NCBI GenBank assembly: GCA_902529115.1
Contig: CABZVB010000016.1
Location: 1-36,920 of the forward strand
Length of the DNA stretch: 36,920 nucleotides
Direction of reading: 5' to 3'
Origin: an uncultured Balneola sp.
Lineage (GTDB): Bacteria > Bacteroidota > Rhodothermia > Balneolales > Balneolaceae
The notes below the pieces were generated by a model. The model searched no databases, was not told where the DNA came from, and was given only the letters and a program-made list of their open reading frames with translations. Below, piece after piece: positions 8,403 through 16,898 of this stretch. Each line of letters opens with the position of its first letter. Position 1 is the first letter of the stretch. The translations under genes were made by a program, and so were the position numbers.

Positions 8403-9542
8403 ATGAAATTCAACACCAAAGCCATACACGCTGGCCAGCAGCCAGAGCCTACTTCAGGAGCGGTTATGCCACCCATATTTCAGACGTCCACCTATGCACA
8501 AGCGGGACCAAACGACCACCAAGGCTATGACTATGCCCGTGTAGGAAATCCAACTCGTACGGCTCTAGAACAACTTATCGCCGGCCTCGAAGGGGCAGAC
8601 GATTGCGCCTGCTTTGCAAGTGGTGTGGCTGCGATGGATGCCCTTATAAAAATGCTTCGCCCCGGCGACCATGTTATTGCTAGCAATGATCTTTATGGGG
8701 GATCCTATCGCCTTTTTACCCAGGTATTCCAGCCTTATGGTATCGATTTTTCTTTCGTGGATATGACCGATCTATCTTTGTTCCAACAGGCTCTGCGCCC
8801 GTCTACCAAAATGATTTGGATCGAGACCCCCACCAATCCCCTACTTCGTATCGTTGATATACGAGCACTTAGCACCTTGGCACGTGACCACGGCGCACTA
8901 TCTATTGTGGACAATACCTTCGCTTCGCCTTACCTACAAAGACCACTAGAGTTGGGAGCGGACGCGGTAATGCACTCGGCCACAAAATATCTTGCCGGAC
9001 ACTCCGATGTAATTCATGGCGCAGTGGCTAGTTCGAATTCATCTATTATGGAACAACTTAGATTTCAGGTCAAATCCACCGGCGCCGTACCAGGCCCCAT
9101 GGATTGCTACCTGACCCTCAGGGGTATTAAAACACTCGCTCTTCGAGTTGAACGATCTGTTTTCAATGCCAAAATTATTGCGCAATGGCTGAATAACCAC
9201 CCCAAGATTGGTCATGTACATTATCCTGGCCTAGCACATCACCCTCAGCACCAACTGGCTAGCACACAAATGAACGACTTTGGGGCTATGCTTTCCTTCA
9301 CCTTGTCGGATGATACGCAAGAAGCAGCCGCTGCATTTATGGCTCGAACCCACTATTTCACCTTGGCTGAAAGCCTAGGAGGGGTTGAGTCATTAATTTC
9401 GCATCCCGCCTCAATGACTCATGGTTCTATCCCAAAAGAAGTACGCGAAGCAGCCGGATTAAAAGATTCGTTAATCCGAATCTCCGTTGGAATTGAAGAT
9501 GTTGAAGACCTACTGGCCGATTTAGACACTGCCTTTGCCTAA
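8403..9542 (+). CDS. Cystathionine gamma-synthase / gamma-lyase family PLP enzyme
   Basis: Trans-sulfuration enzyme of the Cys/Met-metabolism PLP family (fold type I). The 379 residues match the usual 380-400. Visible are the N-terminal AIHAGQ, YARVGNPTRTALE (phosphate-binding Tyr-x-Arg), SGVAAMDA, DLYGGSYRLF (ring-stacking Tyr), ETPTNPLL, the IVDNTFASP aspartate, and the PLP lysine Lys195 in SATKYLAGHSDVIHG. The C-terminal SLGGVESLISHPASMTH block is also typical. Sequence alone does not separate the synthase (O-acyl-homoserine plus cysteine) from the lyase, so metB/cgl is left open. It directly follows the TPR lipoprotein gene. A weak terminator candidate sits about 100 bases downstream. Confidence 0.93.
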   Translation: MKFNTKAIHAGQQPEPTSGAVMPPIFQTSTYAQAGPNDHQGYDYARVGNPTRTALEQLIAGLEGADDCACFASGVAAMDALIKMLRPGDHVIASNDLYGGSYRLFTQVFQPYGIDFSFVDMTDLSLFQQALRPSTKMIWIETPTNPLLRIVDIRALSTLARDHGALSIVDNTFASPYLQRPLELGADAVMHSATKYLAGHSDVIHGAVASSNSSIMEQLRFQVKSTGAVPGPMDCYLTLRGIKTLALRVERSVFNAKIIAQWLNNHPKIGHVHYPGLAHHPQHQLASTQMNDFGAMLSFTLSDDTQEAAAAFMARTHYFTLAESLGGVESLISHPASMTHGSIPKEVREAAGLKDSLIRISVGIEDVEDLLADLDTAFA

Positions 9543-9602
9543 GCCTCTTGCCCAATTTTGTTGTTTGCTATATTAAGAAGTAGTTGCCTAGATGTGAAAA
9601 CT

Positions 9603-9648
9603 GTTTACATCCATTTGGCCACCCAGTTTTGTTAACATCCATATTGCC
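9603..9648. repeat. Imperfect 18-base direct repeat in an intergenic region
   Basis: GTTTACATCCATTTGGCC (9603-9620) recurs as GTTAACATCCATATTGCC (9631-9648), with four mismatches and a 28-base period. The copies lie between the cystathionine enzyme gene and the thiolase gene. The spacing is close to three helical turns less a few bases, which is neither clearly in nor out of phase. It could be a pair of regulator sites or chance. Confidence 0.25.
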
Positions 9649-9665
9649 TTGAAAAGGCCTTTTTT
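9646..9665 (+). terminator. Possible short terminator downstream of the cystathionine enzyme gene
   Basis: GCCTT-GAA-AAGGC (9646-9658) forms a five-pair hairpin followed by C and six T residues (9660-9665). The stem is short and the loop only three bases, so this is a weak candidate. It lies between two co-directional genes. Confidence 0.4.
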
Positions 9666-9822
9666 GTAGGTTTATGTTACTCATTTTTCGTTGAATCATT
9701 GTTTTTAGTCCCTTTTCCGTCATTATTCTTCCAAAAAGTACCCTAAAGCTCTCTATTATTGGTACTTATCCGGATAGTATAGCTAGGACGGACCCTATGA
9801 ACTAACCAACGCAGGAAATATC

Positions 9823-11001
9823 ATGAACAAAGTTGTCATTGTAGCCGCCAAGCGAACCCCTATTGGAATTTTTGGAGGTGGCCTCGCATCTTTAACCGCC
9901 CCTGAATTAGGTGCAAACGCTCTACTGGAGGTTATAAAATCTGCTAAAATCCCTATGGATCTGGTTGATGAAGTTGTCATGGGTAATGTATTAAGTGCAG
10001 GCATTGGCCAAGCTCCGGCAAGGCAGGCAGCCCTGAAAGCAGGCTTGAGCGAGCGAACGCCCGCCACCACCGTCAACAAAGTCTGCTCCTCCGGCCTAAA
10101 AGCAGTGATGATGGGCTTCGACCAAATCCGACTAGGGGACGCCGAGGTGGTGGCTGCTGGCGGCATGGAGAGCATGAGCAACGTGCCCTACTACTTGCCC
10201 AAGCAGCGGTTTGGGAGTAAGTATGGGCACGTTGAGGCTCAGGATGGTATCGTTAGAGATGGGCTTTGGGATGTATATAATGGATATATGATGGGGGATG
10301 CCGCCGAGCATTGCGCACGGGAGTGCGCAATTGGGCGTGAGTCTCAGGATCAATACGCCATATCGTCCTATAAGCGGGCTTTAGAAGCTCATGAAAAAGA
10401 CCTATTTCAAGATGAACTTATCAAGATTCACGTCAAAAGCCGTCGTGGTGAGACCATTGAGATTACCCGAGACGAAGAACTTGACCGAGTCAATTTTGAT
10501 AAAATAACTGGATTACGACCGGTATTTCAATCAGATGGAACTGTCACTGCCGCCAATGCCTCTAGCATTAATGACGGAGCAGCAGCGGTCCTACTCATGA
10601 ACGAAAAAAAAGCATTGGAATTGGACATTCGTCCACTTGCGCGCATTATCAGTCATGCCAATGCAGCCTTAAAACCTGAGTGGTTCACCACGGCTCCCTC
10701 TGAGGCTATGCCTAAGGCTATTGCTAAAGCCGGTCTCAGCATTCAAGACATAGATCTCTTCGAAATTAATGAAGCTTTTTCGGTTGTTGCTCTAGTAAAC
10801 GAACAAAAACTTGAATTAGACCCAGCCAAGGTTAATATTCGCGGTGGAGCGGTAAGCTTGGGGCATCCTATTGGGTGCTCAGGAGCACGTATTTTAGTAA
10901 CACTGGTGCATGCGCTCCAGCAAACCGGTGGGCGATATGGCTGCGCTGGGATCTGTAATGGGGGTGGGGGTGCCTCAGCGATAGTTATTGAGCGGCTTTA
11001 A
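9823..11001 (+). CDS. Acetyl-CoA C-acetyltransferase (thiolase)
   Basis: Condenses two acetyl-CoA to acetoacetyl-CoA, or runs in reverse in fatty-acid breakdown. The 392 residues carry the full thiolase set: nucleophile Cys88 (VNKVCSSGLKA), FEINEAFS, His348 in SLGHPIGCSGARI, and Cys378 in CNGGGGAS. Residue numbers closely match biosynthetic thiolases such as Zoogloea PhaA (Cys89, His348, Cys378), favouring the acetoacetyl-CoA type over the longer FadA type, though this is not decisive. It appears to be a single gene with a 280-base upstream region; no CoA-transferase or 3-hydroxyacyl-CoA dehydrogenase lies next to it. Confidence 0.94.
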   Translation: MNKVVIVAAKRTPIGIFGGGLASLTAPELGANALLEVIKSAKIPMDLVDEVVMGNVLSAGIGQAPARQAALKAGLSERTPATTVNKVCSSGLKAVMMGFDQIRLGDAEVVAAGGMESMSNVPYYLPKQRFGSKYGHVEAQDGIVRDGLWDVYNGYMMGDAAEHCARECAIGRESQDQYAISSYKRALEAHEKDLFQDELIKIHVKSRRGETIEITRDEELDRVNFDKITGLRPVFQSDGTVTAANASSINDGAAAVLLMNEKKALELDIRPLARIISHANAALKPEWFTTAPSEAMPKAIAKAGLSIQDIDLFEINEAFSVVALVNEQKLELDPAKVNIRGGAVSLGHPIGCSGARILVTLVHALQQTGGRYGCAGICNGGGGASAIVIERL

Positions 11002-11437
11002 AAAGTATTAAAGCATGTTATATGCCTCAATAGGGCCATTGCAGGAATGGTATTTGCGCAAAAAGACTCGAAACTCATCAACCCAAAACCTACTAACACA
11101 AAAGGTAATGTTAATTTCGGCTTTGGGGCTCATGAGTCAGTGCATTATTTTGATGCGAAGCGGTGACTTTTTCATAATTGAACACTCCAGTATATAAGGT
11201 GCTTTTTAAGTGCCAAGTTTTCTTCTTTTAGTTGACTTTAAGCTGGCAGGAAGCTAATTTTCTGTACGTTTTGTAAAAACACTTGAGTGCGATTAGAGTG
11301 CATTCCACGAGAATTAACGAACCATACGTCTATACCACAACGCTACAATATTCCATACAGTAATTGTGATTGCCTTCGGGCTTATTCATAGATGGAAGGC
11401 TTGGCTTTCCAAAACGCATTGATAGACGACAAAACGT
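11002..11437. other. Intergenic region upstream of porU
   Basis: 436 bases without a convincing gene. A 60-codon open frame from 11015 has no family features, no clear ribosome site and a composition unlike a protein; I treat it as chance. The stretch should contain the porU promoter, but I see no confident Bacteroidota-type promoter or operator. A short imperfect dyad (GGAAGGC...GGCTTTCC, about 11394-11410) lies about 28 bases before the start. Confidence 0.5.
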
Positions 11438-14400
11438 ATGACTAAACAACATCGAGAAGACACGAATTCTGCGAATCAGACTAGAGCTGCTTGGTTATTT
11501 TCTGCGCGACAGATAGCCTTAAGATGGCTTTTTTTTACCGTTAGTTTGGGTATTTTAGTGGCGTATGGAAATAGAGTTTGGGCACAAAATACTGGAGTAC
11601 AACTACTCAAAGTAGCTGAGACCGCCACGCATATTGAGTATAAACTTTCAAATCCTCAACTTCAAATTCTTCCTCCTTTTGAGCTGCCAGTAGCTGTACT
11701 TCAGGGGAGTGCTGATATTCAAATTTTATCGCAGCAAGTGCGCAGCATCCCCACACCTATTGATTCTGTACTAGCAAAAGCGTGGGCATTGAAGAGTATC
11801 CAAGTACCGGTGGTAGAAACAGGTTTTATTGGATCGTTTCGTGGACAAGATATTGCCTCGGTGGTGCTTCACGTGGCACGTTTTTCACCGAATCAGCCCA
11901 ACGTGCCAAATCAAGCCAATCAGCGAAACGCCGCGAATACATCAAGCTGGGGTGCTGCCTCGAGCAAAATTACGCGGGAGCTGCACATACGGGTGGGTAA
12001 AACGGCTATTTCGCCTGATATAGACCAGTGGGATGGCCAGCCATTGGATAGGCGGCCACAATCCTGGCCGGCCAGCACCACGAATAAAGTACAAATGGGC
12101 ACAAGATTGGAGCAGCAGAATAGCACTCCACTAGCCAGTGGACAGTGGTATAAAATCCCAGTTTCTCGGGAGGGTATTTATGGATTGGACGTGGATTATC
12201 TGGATGAATTAGGATTAAATCTAGATAGCATAGATCCCAGAAATCTGCAGCTCTGGGGTACCGATGGCAAGGTGTTGCCGGAACGAAATAATGCAGCAAG
12301 ATCAAATTTTGCTCAGATTCCAATCTTAATCCAAGGAGAGGCCGATGGGCAGTTTAATGGCAGTGATATGCTATTATTTTATGGTATTTCTCCTCATAAA
12401 GAGTCTCGAAATCTAGGAGAGTTTTTGCATAACATCCATCCCTATTCAGATTCTACCTTTGTTTTTTTGACGGTAGGTGAACAGCCAGGACTTCGCATGA
12501 AAAGTGAGACCGATTTTTGTGCGCCCTGCGCTAACCAAGTTCAGTTCGAGGATTTCAACTGGATGGAGCAGGAGCTTAATAAATCTGAAACCCAACAAAA
12601 AACAGGCCGTTATTTTCTAGGTCAACGAATCCCGTCCACCGCTCAGGGTCAAGACGTGTCCATTTACAAAGATACCTTGGTTCAGGTGAATCCAGATGAA
12701 CCTTTGCTGCTCTCTGGCCGAATCTATGTTCGTTCAGAAAATCGGCCTATCCTCCAACTCAAAGCCAACGGAGAAGTGCTGAATACGTTTTCAGTTAATT
12801 CACTTACCTCGGGGTATAACTCTTATGAATTTGAATCGGCTAGGGCCTATAGTTTTAATCAAATCCCTTTCAGCCTGAATAGTTCGGACTTTATTAACTC
12901 TGGTGATGCAGTGATTGAACTAAGCATGACCATGAGTAATGGGGATGCAGGGACAGAGGCTTTTGTGGATTATGTGCGCGTGGTCAGTACCCGGGCACAA
13001 CATGCCGATAACGGTGAAATATCCATGTATGCGCCCACTGACGCCGATGGGCAGACGGTGCGCTCGTTTACCGTCTCTGGGTTTATAGCTGAGCCGAAAG
13101 TCTTGGAGGTTTCCAACCCGGTTGAACCCGTTACGGTCCCAATTACCAATAGCTTTGGAACCGGTATTACGGCGACGCATACCTTTCAACATGGTAGTGA
13201 AGCCTCGGATCGCTATTGGATACAAACTGGATATTTCAAACCGTTTATAGGGCGAAAAGTGACGAACCAGAACCTTCGCGGCATAAGCAGGTACCCTAAT
13301 TATATAATCATAACTTCTCCTACCTTTTTGCCTTATGCTGAGGAACTTGCTCAATACCGCTCCGATCAAGGTCTGGATGCATTGGTCGTGACTCAAGAGC
13401 AGATTTTCAATGAATTCTCGGGTGGGGTGACCGATCCATCCGCCATTCGTGATTTTCTTAAATATCTTTGGGATCGTGCCTTGGCACAAGGTCAGCAACT
13501 TCCTGAGCATCTTTTGCTTTTTGGTGATGCTACTTTCGACACCAAAAATATTAAAAGTGGTTTCACCAACTACGTAATTACATTTCAAAGCAGTGAATCT
13601 ATCCATCGAACCAATAGTTATGGTACTGACGATTATTTTGCCTATATGGATGACGGAGAGGGAATTTTTGGCTCTTCGGATCGAGTCGACCTTGGTGTAG
13701 GACGTATTTCGGCACAAACTCGTAGCGAAGCTCGCATTGCCTTGGATAAAATCTACCGTTATGAAGACCCTGCCAATGCCGGAGAATGGCAAAATCTCTT
13801 CACTTTTGCCGGAGACGATGATTTCCCGGAACCGGATCGTAACCGAGATTTGCATGTACTCAACGCCGATGGGACCGCCATCCGAATGAATTTGGATGAA
13901 CCCGGCGCTCGGCTAAAGAAAATTTACCTATTTGCCTATCCCGAGGAGATTACTGCAGCTGGGCGTCAACTCCCTGCGGCCACCCAAGATCTTATTGACA
14001 CCTTTAACCGAGGGATGCTAGTGTTCAATTATTCAGGACATGGGAATGCCCAAACCCTCACTGATGAGGAGTTGTTTCTTTCAGATTACATCCCCCAACT
14101 CAATAATAGAAACAAGTTAGCACTAGTAGTAACCGCCACTTGCCAATTTGGTCGTTACGATGATATTGATAGCCAATCTGGGGCTGAAAAACTAGTATTT
14201 GCCGAGAATGGTGGTGCCATTGCCAGCTTTACGACTACACGGGTGGTGTATACCTCTTCAAGTACTTCAGCCTTAAATTTTGGGTTAAATATTGCCCTTT
14301 CCCAAAAAATGCTAGAGCGTGATGCCGAAGGCCGTCCACTCCGGCTGGGTGATATTTTTCTTCGTACCAAAAATACTTCTATTGGTAGTGAGCTAAATGC

Positions 14401-15580
14401 GCGTAAGTTTATCCTGCTGGGGGATCCAGCCATGCGATTGGCACTACCAGACAGAAAGGGGAGTTTCACACACATTAATCAGGTGAAATTGGATACCCTA
14501 AGCTATCCACTTAGCTTACGTGCACTGGATACAGTTGAATTGGAGGGTGAAATTAAATTACCTAATGGGCAGCGCTATAGTAGTTTTAATGGCGAGGCGA
14601 TTTTGACTTTGTTCGATGCTAAGCGCCGCGTGAGTATTCCACGAGATAGAGAATGGGTGTCGAGTTATGGGTGTTATTTAAACCGAGGAACAGAACTAGA
14701 ATGTACTTATGAGGTCGAGAGCGATGTATTATTTCGGGGGAAAGCAGAGGTAAAGAATGGGCGTTTTTCTACCCGATTTATCTTGCCTAAAGACATGAGT
14801 TTTTCTCCCGAAACTTCTCGTATGCTTATATTTGCTAAGAGTACAGAGGAGACTGCTGGAGGATCTTATACCCAACTGCGTTTTTCTGGCGTTAATCCTG
14901 ACGCAATCAACGACGGTGAGGGCCCACAAATGGACCTCTATCTGAACGATCCCTCATTTTTTAACGGTAGCTTGATGAATTCGAGTCCCACCGTTTTTGT
15001 AGAACTCAGAGACAGTTCGGGAATCAACACCACAGGAACAGGTATTGGCCACGAGATAATTGCCACACTCGATACCCAACCTCCTCGTGAGTTTGTATTG
15101 AATGACTTTTATGAGGGGGAACTTAATGACTTTACCAAAGGGTATATTGAGTATCCATTAGAGGATATTCCTGAAGGCGCTTACACCCTTAAGGTTCGAG
15201 CATGGGATGTACATAATAATCCCTCGGAACAGAGTATTTCCTTTGAGGTAGAATCTGAAGAAAATTTGGTAGTGCGTGATGTGTACAACTACCCCAATCC
15301 AATGAATAATTTTACGCAGTTCGTTTTTGAACACAATCAACCAGGGATCCCACTAGACGTGAGTATCCGAATCTATACGTTGACAGGGGTTCCTATACAA
15401 CTAATACAAGAAACCGTAATAGAAAACAGTCCATATGCTAGTATTCCATGGGATGGCCTTGACCGGGATTTTGATCGCCTGGGTAACGGTACTTATGTTT
15501 ATGTGCTTAGGGTATCAACAGAAACTCCCGAAGGCCGAAAAACAATCGAACAAATCGAAAAATTAGTGGTTATTCGCTAA
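11438..15580 (+). CDS. porU: Type IX secretion system sortase PorU (C25 peptidase)
   Basis: PorU removes the C-terminal signal of T9SS cargo at the outer surface and links cargo to a lipopolysaccharide anchor. The 1380-residue protein has a signal peptide (hydrophobic about residues 29-50, ending VWAQ). A low-complexity Asn/Gln/Pro/Ala stretch covers residues 150-177. A PorU-type N-terminal region contains YKIPVSREGIYGLDVDYL and RNLQLWGTDGK. The gingipain-like C25 domain has catalytic His868 (NYSGHGNAQTL) and Cys902 (VVTATCQFGRYDD). The 34-residue spacing is nearly that of P. gingivalis PorU. The C-terminus (NYPNPMNNFTQF to the end) is a CTD-like beta-sandwich, as in known PorU. porV follows. 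It is about 220 residues longer than the P. gingivalis protein. Confidence 0.93.
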   Translation: MTKQHREDTNSANQTRAAWLFSARQIALRWLFFTVSLGILVAYGNRVWAQNTGVQLLKVAETATHIEYKLSNPQLQILPPFELPVAVLQGSADIQILSQQVRSIPTPIDSVLAKAWALKSIQVPVVETGFIGSFRGQDIASVVLHVARFSPNQPNVPNQANQRNAANTSSWGAASSKITRELHIRVGKTAISPDIDQWDGQPLDRRPQSWPASTTNKVQMGTRLEQQNSTPLASGQWYKIPVSREGIYGLDVDYLDELGLNLDSIDPRNLQLWGTDGKVLPERNNAARSNFAQIPILIQGEADGQFNGSDMLLFYGISPHKESRNLGEFLHNIHPYSDSTFVFLTVGEQPGLRMKSETDFCAPCANQVQFEDFNWMEQELNKSETQQKTGRYFLGQRIPSTAQGQDVSIYKDTLVQVNPDEPLLLSGRIYVRSENRPILQLKANGEVLNTFSVNSLTSGYNSYEFESARAYSFNQIPFSLNSSDFINSGDAVIELSMTMSNGDAGTEAFVDYVRVVSTRAQHADNGEISMYAPTDADGQTVRSFTVSGFIAEPKVLEVSNPVEPVTVPITNSFGTGITATHTFQHGSEASDRYWIQTGYFKPFIGRKVTNQNLRGISRYPNYIIITSPTFLPYAEELAQYRSDQGLDALVVTQEQIFNEFSGGVTDPSAIRDFLKYLWDRALAQGQQLPEHLLLFGDATFDTKNIKSGFTNYVITFQSSESIHRTNSYGTDDYFAYMDDGEGIFGSSDRVDLGVGRISAQTRSEARIALDKIYRYEDPANAGEWQNLFTFAGDDDFPEPDRNRDLHVLNADGTAIRMNLDEPGARLKKIYLFAYPEEITAAGRQLPAATQDLIDTFNRGMLVFNYSGHGNAQTLTDEELFLSDYIPQLNNRNKLALVVTATCQFGRYDDIDSQSGAEKLVFAENGGAIASFTTTRVVYTSSSTSALNFGLNIALSQKMLERDAEGRPLRLGDIFLRTKNTSIGSELNARKFILLGDPAMRLALPDRKGSFTHINQVKLDTLSYPLSLRALDTVELEGEIKLPNGQRYSSFNGEAILTLFDAKRRVSIPRDREWVSSYGCYLNRGTELECTYEVESDVLFRGKAEVKNGRFSTRFILPKDMSFSPETSRMLIFAKSTEETAGGSYTQLRFSGVNPDAINDGEGPQMDLYLNDPSFFNGSLMNSSPTVFVELRDSSGINTTGTGIGHEIIATLDTQPPREFVLNDFYEGELNDFTKGYIEYPLEDIPEGAYTLKVRAWDVHNNPSEQSISFEVESEENLVVRDVYNYPNPMNNFTQFVFEHNQPGIPLDVSIRIYTLTGVPIQLIQETVIENSPYASIPWDGLDRDFDRLGNGTYVYVLRVSTETPEGRKTIEQIEKLVVIR

Positions 15581-15590
15581 ATGCAATTTG

Positions 15591-15628
15591 CTGAATCGAA
15601 ATATACCGAATCGCTATTTACTGAATCG
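15591..15628. repeat. Three iterated 8-base motifs with a 15-base period upstream of porV
   Basis: CTGAATCG (15591), CCGAATCG (15606) and CTGAATCG (15621) start exactly 15 bases apart, in the gap between porU and porV. The intervening seven-base spacers differ, so this is a spaced motif rather than a plain tandem duplication. A partial echo (AAATCGAATG, about 15698) follows. It may be binding sites for a regulator of the porV operon. Confidence 0.4.
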
Positions 15629-15726
15629 CTCATTGCAAAAAAAAGCAGTCTCCACGTAAAAAATCATATTTAATGAACCAGACTCATTATATTCCCAAAT
15701 CGAATGTTGTGAGAATTATATACACT

Positions 15727-16893
15727 ATGAAGAAATCTTTGTTTTCAGCACGTTTTTTAACGTTTTCAATGAGCTTATTTTTGCTGATGGGCCCATCTTA
15801 TACCATTCAAGCTCAGGTGGCCATCACAGCCGTTCCTTTTTTACAAATTGAACCCGACTCACGTGGCGCAGCAATGGGAAATACCGGAGTAGCCATCGCT
15901 GATAACGCATCGGCTATGTTTTGGAACCCTGCAGGGTTGGCCTTTCAGCGAGGCAATCAGGTGAGTATAACCCACTCGAACTGGCTTGCTAACTTTAATG
16001 TTGATGATTTATTCTACGATTATCTTGTAGGTAAATATTATGTGGAGGGAATTGGAACCATCGGAGCTCACCTGACCTATCTGAACCTTGGAGAACAGAT
16101 TCAAACCAATGAAGACAGTCCCGATATCATCTCTAAGTTCAACTCATATGAATTGGCCCTTGGGCTTTCCTACGGTTTTGAGCTGAATAAAAATCTCGCC
16201 TTGGGTACCAGTCTCCGGCTCATATATTCTTCTCTAGCCTCCGGAACCACGGTAAGTCAGCAGAAAGTAAACCCAGGAAGCAGTGTTGGCGTTGATTTGG
16301 CGCTATTGTACAAAACCAATCCTTTTATCTTAGGTGAAAACAATGCTCGATTCTCAGCAGGTCTTAACCTCTCTAACATAGGGCCGGGCATGCAATACAC
16401 CGACAATGCCCAAAAAGATCCACTGCCAACAACCCTAAGAGCTGGCTTTGCTATTAATTATGATCTGGATTCGGAAGGATATAACAGCATTACCCTTGCG
16501 ACCGATGTCTCAAAAATTATGGCCCGTAAAAAGGAAGTTATTTCCACCCAAGCTGGGATATCCGATACCTCATATGTCGCCGCTGGTGCCCTTGAAGCTT
16601 TATTTAGCTCATGGGACACCTTCCAACGATTCGACGGCCAAGAATATGTGGACGTAAGCCTGTTTCAGCAGTTGATGTTTGGCGCTGGTTTGGAATATTG
16701 GTACGATGATCTTTTTGCTCTGCGCAGTGGATTCTATTACGAGGATCCCAACAACGGCGACCGTAAATACATCACCTTTGGTGCTGGACTTCGCTATAAT
16801 GCCTTTGGTATCGACTTTAGTTACATCAAGACTCTTGAATCGGATCACCCCTTGGCGAATACGCTCCGCTTTAGTGTGCTCCTGAACTTTTAA
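15727..16893 (+). CDS. porV: T9SS outer-membrane protein PorV (LptO)
   Basis: PorV is a FadL-like 14-strand barrel that collects cargo with C-terminal signals at the T9SS translocon and delivers it to PorU. From ATG 15727 the protein has 388 residues, close to the P. gingivalis length. It opens with MKKSLFSARF and a signal peptide ending IQAQ. The family signature follows: VPFLQIEPDSRGAAMGNTGVA, then ASAMFWNPAGLAF. Later come many amphipathic strands and a terminal aromatic (LNF). An in-frame ATG at 15673 adds 18 residues before a typical Lys-rich signal start; I prefer 15727. It is preceded by porU and followed after five bases by the M6-like gene, so it leads a compact operon. Confidence 0.93.
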   Translation: MKKSLFSARFLTFSMSLFLLMGPSYTIQAQVAITAVPFLQIEPDSRGAAMGNTGVAIADNASAMFWNPAGLAFQRGNQVSITHSNWLANFNVDDLFYDYLVGKYYVEGIGTIGAHLTYLNLGEQIQTNEDSPDIISKFNSYELALGLSYGFELNKNLALGTSLRLIYSSLASGTTVSQQKVNPGSSVGVDLALLYKTNPFILGENNARFSAGLNLSNIGPGMQYTDNAQKDPLPTTLRAGFAINYDLDSEGYNSITLATDVSKIMARKKEVISTQAGISDTSYVAAGALEALFSSWDTFQRFDGQEYVDVSLFQQLMFGAGLEYWYDDLFALRSGFYYEDPNNGDRKYITFGAGLRYNAFGIDFSYIKTLESDHPLANTLRFSVLLNF

Positions 16894-16898
16894 TCGCC

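Noticed and set aside
11015-11197. A 60-codon open frame between thiolase and porU
   Set aside because: No ribosome site, family feature or neighbour supports it; length is within chance expectation for this region.
12920-13855. A 311-codon open frame on the minus strand inside porU
   Set aside because: It lies wholly antisense to porU, whose C25 motifs and signal peptide are clear, and its translation shows no domain, signal or low-bias composition. It is a by-product of porU codon usage.
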